Translations under genes and position numbers: made by a program | Source of the DNA: Piezodorus guildinii | Lineage: Eukaryota > Arthropoda > Insecta > Hemiptera > Pentatomidae | NCBI GenBank assembly: GCA_023052935.1 | Contig: CM041298.1 | Coordinates: 63,978,217 to 64,042,216, forward strand | Direction of reading: 5' to 3' | Length of the DNA: 64,000 nucleotides | Shown: positions 1 to 8,905 of the stretch, one piece after another | Layout: each line of letters begins with the position of its first letter | Numbering within the stretch: the first letter of the stretch is position 1 | The notes under the pieces: generated by a model | What the model was told of the DNA's origin: nothing | Databases searched by the model: none | The model's input: only the letters and a program-made list of their open reading frames with translations

Positions 1-23
1 TACGATATGAAAACAAGATAATT

Positions 24-700
24 TTATTTGAGGTATTTACCTTCTTTTTCTACACACTTTTCCCAACGTGACACCAACTTTTTTATCCCCGAACTGAAAA
101 ACTCTGAGCTTTGAAGTGAAACAAAATCTGGAAACGGACTTTTCACTTGATCATCATTTTCAAAAAGTTTTCCTTTAACGAAGTTGTCTAAATTCCTGAA
201 CAAGTGGTAATCTGTTGGAGACAAGTCGGGAGAATATGGTGGGTGCGGAAGAACTTCGTAGCGTTTCAACGCTACTTCAAGAACTCAAGGCGTTTCAATT
301 GCTGCCGCTCAGTGAGATAATGAGGTACCCATGTATCAAGCTTTTTTACTTTCCCAATACAATGTCTGGAAACGGTAGAGGCACTTGCATTTAGTTGTGC
401 TGAGATTCCATTAACTGTTTGGTAGGGGTTTCCTTCTACTGTATGTTTAAGGACATCGTTGTCTATTACGGACGGAGGTCTTCCCCAGCTGAAAACTTAG
501 CAAACCAGCGGCGAATGGTCCGTTCATTAACACTCTCTTCCCCAAACGCCTTGCAAATATTTCTAGCGGCCTCAGCTGCTGAATGGCTTAGTTTAAACTC
601 GTACAAAAATATTACTCGACAATCGCGTGTTGTTCATATTTGGAGGTATACTAAAAAGTGGGTAATTGATTGAGAAGCTAATGTTTATAATACAAAAGTA
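24..700 (-). pseudogene. mariner transposase remnant, internally deleted
   Basis: Read on the minus strand, about 620-450 encodes a mariner-type N-terminal helix-turn-helix region (EFKLSHSAAEAARNI, then a NERTIRRWFAKF-like stretch). About 269-24 encodes the C-terminal part with HPPYSPDLSPTDYHLF, the third catalytic aspartate region of the D,D34D family. The linker at about 310-270 jumps from a TERQQLKRLEFL-like segment straight to ALKRYEVLPHPP. Roughly 150 residues of a normal transposase of about 345 residues are therefore missing, including the first two catalytic aspartates. There is also an in-frame break near 467. The element cannot encode a working transposase. The terminal repeats were not located, and the low-coordinate end may lie outside the window. 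Confidence 0.85.
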
Positions 701-938
701 GAGGATTAGTAACTGTTTCCTTTAAATATGTAAACATTCGGAAGAAAACAACAGAGACCTGCAAAATCCTTTATGGATTTCAGAAACTATAAAAACGGAC
801 ATTGCATGTGAAACAACCCAATAGGTTGTTTTAGATAATATTATAATAGATTATTTCTGTGGCGTTCGTGAATATGTGGTTAAGTCAAAATCTTTTATTT
901 TACAAGTGAGCGACTTAAACTTTACATAATGCCTAAAA
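701..938. other. non-coding flank left of the palindromic element
   Basis: No gene is seen. About 824-860 resembles an internal piece of the dispersed repeat called family A here (the gataatattataatagatt segment). The palindromic element therefore appears to have landed in older repeat DNA; a second family A piece lies on the other side at about 15985-16120. Confidence 0.5.
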
Positions 939-944
939 TATAGT
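939..944. repeat. 6-bp target-site duplication, left copy (tatagt)
   Basis: tatagt lies immediately outside the left end of the palindrome and recurs exactly at 15819-15824 outside the right end. A 6-bp duplication is the size reported for Polinton/Maverick integrases. By chance alone an adjacent 6-mer match would be about a 1 in 4096 event. Confidence 0.85.
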
Positions 945-1020
945 AGTAGATGAAATATACCGGTTCTGGCCCAGGGCTCCGGTGCAAGATGGCGGCGCCC
1001 ATGGTTTCCCGCCAAAACTG
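945..1020 (+). promoter_or_regulatory. Left outer terminus, GC-rich, with a YY1/Pho-like motif
   Basis: The first ~75 bp are far more GC-rich than their surroundings. They include caagatggcggc at 985-996, which matches the YY1/Pleiohomeotic consensus (AAnATGGCGnC). Related GCCATNTT cores recur further in, near 1375, 1438, 1490 and 2348. The terminal bases AGTAGATGAAATATACCGG should be the integrase and replication-origin end if the element behaves like a Polinton. No binding has been shown here. Confidence 0.5.
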
Positions 1021-1204
1021 GCCTTTATTGAACGATCGTTCGCAATCTACCTGTCGTTCGTGATCTAGTCAATCCAACTTAACTTCATATTGTCAGTTTA
1101 ATTTATCGATTAAATATTCGATAGTAGAGAAGAAACAGGCGAGCTGGCGCACCGATTCCTCCATCCCCTCCCCTACCACTCTTAACCACCTATGACGTCA
1201 TCAC

Positions 1205-1345
1205 GACCTAACCTTAACTACTATGGTTCGCGCCATCGACCTAACCTAAACCACCGAGCCACGCCCCTTTTTAGTCACGTGACCTTTTATTAACCTAACC
1301 TAAACCAGTAGGCCACGCCCCTTTTTGGTCACGTGATCCCTGTTT
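1205..1345 (+). repeat. 54-bp direct repeats with E-box CACGTG and CCTAACCTAA
   Basis: Two units 54 bp apart share cctaacctaaacca (1240-1253 and 1294-1307), a cacgcccctttt stretch and a palindromic E-box cacgtg (1276-1281 and 1330-1335). A weaker third cctaacc lies at about 1206. CCTAACCTAA equals two units of the insect telomere repeat TTAGG, but two units do not make a telomere. The array may be a binding site for bHLH-type factors or for the element's own replication proteins. Confidence 0.6.
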
Positions 1346-1346
1346 G

Positions 1347-1500
1347 AGGGTATAAAGCATGAGTCTACCCGGCGTCCATCTTCTTTTCCCTACGTTTTGG
1401 GATAATTTAGTATTTATAAAGCATGAGTCTACCCGTTCGCCATTTTGTTTTACGCCGTAACCATTTACAAAGCATGAGTCTACCCGGACGGCATTTTGCT
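1347..1500 (+). repeat. Three copies of a ~40-bp unit with gcatgagtctaccc
   Basis: The exact 14-mer gcatgagtctaccc occurs at 1357-1370, 1421-1434 and 1472-1485. Each copy is preceded by tttataaa, tataaa or tttacaaa and followed by a CGNCATTTT or CCATCTT segment. The repeated TATA-like string just before the motif suggests tandem core promoters or iterated protein-binding sites near the element end. The function is unknown. Confidence 0.65.
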
Positions 1501-1611
1501 CCCCCCACTCCTGCATTAGTTAACCAATCAGAGTGCCTAACTTGAGAGTTCCTCCCGGCTAGGTCCGATGGTAAAATTGTAATGTGTGCTTTTACGAAAC
1601 CTTTCAAACTG

Positions 1612-2130
1612 TTACATAACCTTCTCATTGTTTACATTTTCCTCAACCTTCTCATTGTTTACATTTTCCTCAACCTTCCCATTGTTTACATTTTATGAAA
1701 CCTCCCTTGCTGTTACATAACCTTCCCGTTGTTTACATTATCTGAAGCCTCCCTTGCTGTGACATAACCTTCCCGTTGTTTACAATATCTGAAACCTCCC
1801 TTGCTGTTACATAACCTTCCCAATATTTACATTTTCCGCAACCTTCTCAATGATTACATTTATGAAACCTTCCAAACTGTTACATAACCTCCCCATTGTT
1901 TACATTTTCGGAAACTCCCCTTACTGTTACATAACCTTCCCAAGGTTTACATTTTCCTCAACCTCCCCACTGTTTACATTTTATGAAACCTCCCTTACTG
2001 TTACATAACCTTCTCATTGTTTACATTTTCCTCAACCTTCTCATTGTTTACATTTTCCTCAACCTTCCCATTGTTTACATTTTATGAAACCTCCCTTGCT
2101 GTTACATAACCTTCCCGTTGTTTACAAATT
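1612..2130 (+). repeat. TTTACA-type minisatellite (~27-32-bp variants)
   Basis: About 17 irregular units are built from cattgtttacatttt, ctgttacataacctt and cctcaacctt or gaaacctccc blocks. The order is higher-order: pairs of blocks repeat as larger modules, for example the 1620-1690 pattern recurs at about 2005-2075. The sequence is rich in TTTACA/TGTAAA. It is non-coding. Iterated arrays just inside a terminus could serve replication initiation, but that is a guess. Confidence 0.8.
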
Positions 2131-2444
2131 CAGAAGCATGTTCAATAGGTATTAACATTTCCACTGTTGGTTTACTTTTATTTTCTCTTCACATAGTCGC
2201 AGAACATACTTCATTTCTAAAGAATCCGCAAGAGCGCAGCACCCACTCTACTTCGTAATGTGTCCACCAGAGTGCATCTCTCCGGAATATTTTATGTTAT
2301 CTTTCCAATAATATTTTATACTTTTTTTTTTAAGTAAGTTTTTTCAGCCGCCATTTTGTTTTGAGGAAGCCAACATTGCAATAATTCAAACAGGTATGAA
2401 CATGTACAAACAGGTTTGAATCATGTTCAAGCATGTTGATAATT

Positions 2445-2826
2445 TAAACGTAAACATGGACTTTGAACCCTCTTAACGGCTTTAATATAAACATCGTTAT
2501 AGGGCTTCTTAATCCTATACATCTGTGAACTTTGATCCTTAATCCTACATTTTAAGTAGCGATAAAAAGTTCCTTAAGCTTAAACGTAAACATGGACTTT
2601 GAACCTTCTTAATGCCTTTAATATAAACATCGTTATACGGCTTCTTAATCCTGTACAGCTTTGAACTTTGATCCTTAATCCTAATATTTAAATAGCGATA
2701 AAAGGTTCCTTAAGCTCTTGGACTACGGTCTATTATTCTCCTATGTGTAATGATTTTTAATCCTATAGAGCTTTGAACTTTGATTCTTAATCCTACTATT
2801 TAAATAGCGATAAAAGGTTCCTTAAG
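2445..2826 (+). repeat. 136-bp direct repeat, two full units and one partial
   Basis: Units start at 2445 and 2581 with taaacgtaaacatggacttt and share ctttaatataaacatcgtta, aatcctacat-type and tagcgataaaa segments. A partial third unit covers about 2755-2826. Units differ by scattered substitutions. No coding potential is seen. Confidence 0.75.
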
Positions 2827-4174
2827 ACTTTGAAGCATTATCCTCTTAAGTATATGTATAAATATAATGCGGACCTTGTACGTTTTATCTCTTAGTATAG
2901 TAAATCCCTAATGATTTAATCGTAAACAACACCAATTTAAGACGTAAATATCAATATTGTACTAATGATTGCTTTAAGTATAAATATAAAATAATATAAA
3001 ACTTGTACCTATTTCGGTAGGCGAATATAATTATTTTTATATATATTTTCAATATTTTTAGTTATTTTCTCATCTTCTTAGACAAATTTTTACCTTTTCT
3101 ATGTATTATTTACTTAAAATTAACAATTCTGCTTTACAATTGCTATTAGCGATGTTTTCGGAAGAGTTCGTCTAATCTCGGCCGGCTTCGGTCTTCTACC
3201 TTTATCCCGTTCAACTTCGCTATAATCCGAAGTTCTATCTAAAGAAATAAACAATGATAACGTTGCTTCAATCGAAGGTAAACTGCTTCCTTATCTTATC
3301 TGCACATCTTGCTACAGTATAAACAACATTATATTCTAGTAAAATAATATTGTACATCGTAAACATTTTATTCATTTTAGTTATTAGTAAACAAAGTTTT
3401 GTACCTTTTTTAGTTCGGCGTTAAGCCTTAAGCCTCTTCACCACGTCAAGGTAAAGGTACATCGAAGAGGTTTTTATTTTATTTATTTATTTTACAACGT
3501 GATTTTCACAATAAAAATGTGTACATATTAAACGACAAAAATAAAGTTTATTAAAAATTAGAATTCATAAAATATAATTTCTAACACAATCAAGAATTAA
3601 ACTAAATTTATGCTTATAAAAAAATAAAATCATCACTTTTTTTGGTAGTGTATAATCATATTGAAATTTAATTTTTCACCCGATGGCATAAACGAAATAT
3701 TTGCTGATGAGATGGTCGGCAAGGTGCGGCAATAACTCTTTAATCTTCAATAAATAAACAACACCATATACTTTATCATTTTTTTTTTCTTTATGTATTT
3801 GAAAGAGAAATATGAGCATCGAAATTATTCTGCAGGGTTATTCTATTCACCTCACATTCACTCACACATTCAGGTTTACAGGTGTTCAAACCATGCCATG
3901 GACCTTCATTCAGGGTTTATAGGTGTTCAAACCGTGACAGTGACCCCTTTCATTCATGGTGAATAGATTTAAACAATTTTTCATTTACCTATACAGATAA
4001 AACCTTTTTTTGATACTCTGTACATTTCTCTTTCGAGACATTATGATAAATGCAATGGCTGCCTTGCTGAGATGGCTTTATTAATTTAAATACCGCCAAA
4101 ATATTCCAAATTCATTAGTGAACAGACATATTGTCACACCATGAACCATCATTTTTATTATTTGTTACCTTAGT
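2827..4174. other. Non-coding AT-rich DNA downstream of the left polymerase copy
   Basis: No reading frame or RNA gene is recognised. A short direct repeat around ggtgttcaaacc occurs twice near 3870-3935. Otherwise the stretch is plain AT-rich sequence with several possible polyadenylation hexamers. Confidence 0.5.
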
Positions 4175-4180
4175 TTTATT
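4175..4180 (-). terminator. Possible polyadenylation signal (AATAAA) of the left polymerase copy
   Basis: AATAAA on the minus strand about 69 nt beyond the polymerase stop codon; mirror of 12583-12588. Confidence 0.4.
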
Positions 4181-4248
4181 CAGACCAAAGACAAAAATGG
4201 TTGTAAATTCGCGTTTTGTTTCTTATTATTACCAAAATAATCTTTATA

Positions 4249-7200
4249 TTATTTCACTTCATTTAATTTATAATGACCATAGGCCAAAGTATTGATTCCG
4301 TCTTCTAGGATGTGTCTTTTATTATCAAAAGGAAACAGAGAAACCTTATTTATTTCGGAACTAAAAATATTATGCAGCTTAGATTGTATCATCCTCATTG
4401 GCGTATGCATAATTTCCCTTTTAAATAATACATTTTCATAATCCTCAAAACTAATATATTGTTTTAATGAGGCTGTTTTTACGCCTTTAGCTCGCTTTTT
4501 TACGTCGTTTTCTGTCATAATAGCGTACATTTTCGCTCTTAATCCCACATATTTTAAAATTATTTTGGAATTGAGCTCATCTTTAAACTTTCCTAACTTC
4601 TTTTTATTTTTATTCGAATAACACAAATGTGTTTCAGGATAGTCTGAGAAATCAAAATATTTATTCATTTTTTTCATATCTTCATAGACATCATCTGTTA
4701 AGACTCTATAGATAAATGAATCTGTATCGGTATACATCATCTTCAAGGTTTTTCCAGAATATTTTTTCATCATTATGTCATAATGAAATTGATACATTAC
4801 AGTTTTTGATAAGTCTAAAATGCACATTCCTATGTATATAGGTTTATTAAACAATACTTTCGATTTCCCCATATGTACAGCTACTATATTCTCATTGTAG
4901 ATTGTACGATCAATGAAATTCGGTTTAGAGACAAGTTTCATCAACTTTTTACTGTCAGTTACTAGTTGAATATTCTGGCGGTTCCTGATATTTTCCATCG
5001 TTTTACCGAAAACTGCATTGTTAAGCAACTTATAAAAATCTTTTTCAAAATCATTGGATGCTCCTTTCCTTAGCTCTGTATTGTATTCTATATACGATCG
5101 TAACCATGGTGCTTGGTTAAACTTTAGAACACGGTGAATTTTTTCCAAATTTAGCCCATGCTGTAGAGCTTGAATCAAATTTTTATAATGTAAGACGTAG
5201 CGATTTCTTTTCCCAAAATGTGTTGTTAATTTTTTTGAATTAGAATTTGAGCCCGGTGGTATCATCGCTTCAGGTAAGAACGGCAAATCATCATGGGAAT
5301 GGTGAAGTTCTTGAGGATAACTGATATCAATTTCAAAGATATATCCAATATCGTCATCATCCTTAAGCTCGAATATATTGATACGTTCAGGATTTTTGAC
5401 CCACTCGAATCCTCCGTACGGTAAATACATACTCATCGCTTGCCCATAAAGATTATTAGCATCTAAATAAACTATATAACTCGATTTTTCGTTTGGATTA
5501 AAATTGAGCATGTACTTATTATTCGCTTCTGCATACCTGTGCGATACCTGGCACAAACCTCCTCGAATGCCGTGCTCTACCATTAAAATCATATCATAAT
5601 CCTGTAAGAGCTCTATGTTAATTTTTGTATATTTTAACATGGCGTCGAAGGTCAAACCGGGAACGGTAAAATAATGAGCTGGATCAAGTTTATGTGTCTT
5701 CATCATAACGTCTCGAAAAGATTCGAAGACGTCACAAAGTAGAAGAACATCACTTTTAACGTAAAAATCAGCATATTCACCCAAAGATTTACATTTAAAG
5801 TGTTCCCATATGTTTTGAGCATGTCTATAATCTTCTGCGCTGATATCACTCTCATTCAATTTATTGTAAAAAGCTTCAATTGATGGTAGCTCTGTTTCAT
5901 TGAACTTATCTTCATTGTCTATGTAATCGTATGGAAAAACACCTTTTCTGGTGACCAATTTTAATTCCTCATCTCTATAATAATTTGATGTCTCCTTGAA
6001 TTTGTCCCAAGAAAGAGATTTTACAAGATAATCTAAGCTCCGCGGCATGAATCTGTAAGAATCTATAAACCTCAATTTCAGTTTACCAACATGTTTTGTA
6101 AAAGATATGTATTTTTCTTCACTGTTCGGTATTACCTCAACTTCTCCAGGGGTAGTTCCCAATTCTCTAACAATAAAATGTGCGTCATAATTGCTCAAGT
6201 TGTGCATTATGACAGGTACAAACGAGGGATTAACGCGTTTTAAATTACAATTATTACACGAAGCTCCTAAGTACGTTCCGGTTATATGGCAGTGGTCTCT
6301 AACTTTTATGTTGTTTTATTTAAATTCGTCTTGGCACATGTAACAGGTTTTAGCTTCAGCCCAATTTTTTTCTTCATCCGATGAAATCCGCATTGGTTTG
6401 TTCATCTTATAGATTTCTTGAATCTTTTTAGCAATATTGGTAATATATTCCATGAAGTGATAAGCGGCATTGGCTCCTCTATAAACGTACGGTATGTTTA
6501 TTGGGACGTCTACTCCCTCGATCCCTTTAACATATACACAAAATGATATCGGATCGTGCCTCTGATATTTAGTCGTGTTCTTTGACGATTCGTTTATAGG
6601 AACTAACATCGATTCAAAGTCGGCATAGATGACAAACGGCACCTTGCTTTGTCGTTCCATATTTGAGAATCTGATAAAGTGGTCTTTCTTTGGTATCTCT
6701 ATTCTTACTGGTTTATTTTCAGAGCAATATATCTTATGTTCTTCAAGTTTTTCACTAGCTTGTTTTCCATACAGATTGTTAAAATGTGTGAAGCAGCGTT
6801 TACATATTGTTAACTTATGTTCATACTGGCTGATTTGTGACACAACTAATCTTTCGAAATTTTTTATGTAAACATAATGGGAAGTTTTATCATCAGACAC
6901 GAGTAAAAGATCCCGGTGATCTTTCAATTCTGTTTTACAGACTTTCAGAGGGTATATCTTATCTTTTTCATCGAGCCCATAGACATTGATGGAGATGTTA
7001 TTTACCTTTTCAAATTTTCTTATCTCACTCAGTGAAGTTGGAAATGAAACGCAAGTAAAGTCATACACGTGTTCTAAATTGTTATACTTAGTAACGCGTT
7101 GTGCGTGCTTTTTAACAAATTTTGATAAAATTGAATACTTAAAACAGTACATATCATTATTCCGCACATTAATGCAAGCTTTCTTTGATTCTATAGATGG

Positions 7201-7857
7201 GGGGAGTGGAAGATACGTACAACCTCTTAGAGGCATATATTTGTTAATTCTCAATCTGATTCCATCAACCCCACTCAGCTTCCATCCGCTTTTTTTAAAT
7301 TGAGACTCCTCAGCTTCAGTTATGATTTTGTTAAAACTTTCCTCTATAAATTTGCTAAGATTGCTGCCTTTAAACACACATTTGTTTCGTGTTTTGAATG
7401 CCTTATCCATCTGATCACCTACAGAATTTGTAAAAGTACATTCCAATAGGCAGTTCACTTTCAATGCGCCATGTTCATGTAGCGAATCTCGAATTTTATA
7501 CACTAAGAGGTTCTTAACACTTTCCAGAAACGAGTTAATATCCATAGAATCGGACGATCTGATGAAGAATGATGCCAATCGGTTCTGAAATGCTGTCTCA
7601 TACTCAACAAGTCCCTGCTTGTCTGGTACGAGTGCTAAAATGACATTCTTTTGTGGCTCAGATAATTTTAATTTTTTTATCAACGGTTCCTGGGTACATA
7701 CATTTTCATGTCTTTTACCGTTATAAATATTTGGAAAAACACCTCCACACCTGGTGCAAGTATAAGTCGAATTACCGTTACAAGATTTTTCATGTCTACG
7801 AAGGCTCTTCAAATACTCATACGTATTATCGCAAAGGTAACATTTAAACTGACTCAT
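4249..7857 (-). pseudogene. Left-arm copy of the PolB gene, nonsense-mutated
   Basis: This is the mirror copy of the intact gene at 8906-12514, with the same start (7857) and stop (4249). One base change at 6318 turns codon 514 from GAA (right arm) into TAA, so the N-terminal product ends after 513 residues. The break lies inside the endonuclease VII-like domain, between its two CxxC pairs. Downstream the frame stays open to the natural stop and has an in-frame ATG at 6207 (residue 551). A reinitiated product would keep ExoII, ExoIII and polymerase motifs but lose the zinc fingers, ExoI and the nuclease module. In the two translated segments I saw no other amino-acid difference from the right copy, so the mutation looks recent. 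Confidence 0.9.
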
Positions 7858-7882
7858 TTTTAAGTGTTAAATTTCAAAATTT

Positions 7883-7927
7883 CTGAACGGAGAAAAAATT
7901 AATAATTTATTTATGCACACAACTTAC
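7883..7927 (-). other. Possible 45-nt intron in the 5' leader of the left polymerase copy
   Basis: Mirror of the candidate intron at 8836-8880: GTAAGT donor and a pyrimidine tract with CAG acceptor, 25 nt upstream of the start codon. Confidence 0.3.
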
Positions 7928-8152
7928 CTTCCGTGAACAAATGGAGAAATATCTACTAGTTTAAAATTAACGAAAAAAAAAATCTTCTATAAAACTTAAA
8001 TAATATAAAAATATTAATGGCACCAAGAAATTAGGAAATATTTTTAAACTCAGATAGCAGCAACAGCAACAAATCAATGTGTTCGCTTTGAAGTCTGAAG
8101 CTAAAATGACAGTAAATACAAATGACAAGTAACTCGTTAACTATCAGCTGTT

Positions 8153-8242
8153 GCTTACCCCCACCACCTCGTGTTTACCCCCACCACCTTCCACTTTACC
8201 CCCACTACCTTCACTTTTACCCCCACCACCTTGCATTTTACC
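8153..8242 (-). repeat. G-run tandem repeat upstream of the left polymerase copy
   Basis: Mirror of 8521-8610. One base differs from the right arm at 8214. The proline/histidine-rich reading frame on the plus strand here is a translation of the repeat, not a gene. Confidence 0.7.
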
Positions 8243-8358
8243 TCCCCCCCCCTCCCTCTTCCCCCTCCTGCCCTTGTAGTGCATTCGAGGATACCCAACT
8301 CAAGATGATGGTCAGAAGTGGTTAAGAGTAATCAGAGAGAGTCGGAGAGGTTCACATG

Positions 8359-8404
8359 TGAGGAAAAGATTATGTCCAATCTGTCCAATAAGTTTTCTTA
8401 AAAC
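8359..8404. other. 46-bp loop at the centre of the palindrome
   Basis: This is the unpaired spacer between the arms. It has the short direct repeat tgtccaat twice (about 8373-8389) and weak residual complementarity at its edges (gaggaaaa against ttttctta). It marks the point where the duplicated end folded back on itself. The direct repeat and edge microhomology would fit a template-switch junction, but that is inference. Confidence 0.85.
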
Positions 8405-8520
8405 CATGTGAACCTCTCCGACTCTCTCTGATTACTCTTAACCACTTCTGACCATCATCTTGAGTTGGGTATCCTCGAATGCACTACAAGGGCAGGAGGG
8501 GGAAGAGGGAGGGGGGGGGA

Positions 8521-8610
8521 GGTAAAATGCAAGGTGGTGGGGGTAAAATTGAAGGTAGTGGGGGTAAAGTGGAAGGTGGTGGGGGTAAACACGAGGTGGT
8601 GGGGGTAAGC
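8521..8610 (+). repeat. G-run tandem repeat (~21-bp units), potential G-quadruplex, upstream of PolB
   Basis: Five units begin with ggtaaa/ggtaag at 8521, 8542, 8563, 8584 and 8604 (spacing 21, 21, 21 and 20). Each ends in a run of four or five G after ggtggt or ggtagt. A further G-rich tract at 8490-8520 precedes them. On the sense strand of the right polymerase gene, about 300 bp upstream of its start, this offers at least four G-runs and could fold as a G-quadruplex. The mirrored array makes the central ~500 bp a symmetric divergent control region. Confidence 0.7.
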
Positions 8611-8743
8611 AACAGCTGATAGTTAACGAGTTACTTGTCATTTGTATTTACTGTCATTTTAGCTTCAGACTTCAAAGCGAACACATTGATTTGTTGCTGT
8701 TGCTGCTATCTGAGTTTAAAAATATTTCCTAATTTCTTGGTGC

Positions 8744-8776
8744 CATTAATATTTTTATATTATTTAAGTTTTATAG
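8744..8776 (+). promoter_or_regulatory. Possible AT-rich promoter of the right polymerase gene
   Basis: A TATA-like run (tatttttatattattt) lies about 150 bp upstream of the start codon, within the region between the G-run array and the candidate leader intron. It is the only TATA-like block at a sensible distance. The assignment is weak because the whole region is AT-rich. The mirrored block would serve the left copy. Confidence 0.25.
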
Positions 8777-8835
8777 AAGATTTTTTTTTTCGTTAATTTT
8801 AAACTAGTAGATATTTCTCCATTTGTTCACGGAAG

Positions 8836-8880
8836 GTAAGTTGTGTGCATAAATAAATTATTAATTTTTTCTCCGTTCAG
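8836..8880 (+). other. Possible 45-nt intron in the 5' leader of the right polymerase gene
   Basis: AAG|GTAAGT donor at 8836 and a ttttttctccgttcag acceptor ending at 8880, 25 nt before the ATG. The signals are strong, but 45 nt is at the short limit for insect introns. Confidence 0.35.
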
Positions 8881-8905
8881 AAATTTTGAAATTTAACACT
8901 TAAAA

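Larger units (their letters stand above)
945..8358 (+). repeat. Left palindrome arm
   Basis: Inverted partner of 8405-15818. The match starts at the exact base after the left duplication and ends at 8358, where 8359-8361 stop pairing with 8402-8404. Reading inward it contains the outer GC-rich end, repeat arrays, non-coding DNA, the broken polymerase gene on the minus strand, and the presumed promoter next to the loop. Confidence 0.95.

Noticed and set aside
1240..1307. Telomere seed (CCTAACCTAA)
   Set aside because: Only two TTAGG units occur in each of two spaced copies, with no array; better read as part of the 54-bp repeat.
1612..2130. CRISPR-like array
   Set aside because: Units vary in sequence and length, have no unique spacers and lie in an animal genome; it is a minisatellite.
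945..4248. Hidden Polinton genes (integrase, protease, ATPase, capsid) in the arm outside PolB
   Set aside because: No frame longer than ~75 codons and no HHCC, DDE or Walker-like strings were seen; the region is repeat arrays and AT-rich DNA.
6986..7303. 105-codon frame opposite the polymerase gene (mirror 9460-9777)
   Set aside because: Antisense shadow of conserved polymerase coding sequence.
8122..8325. 67-codon proline/histidine-rich frame (and its mirror at 8438-8641) as a gene
   Set aside because: It is the antisense translation of the G-run tandem repeat next to the loop.
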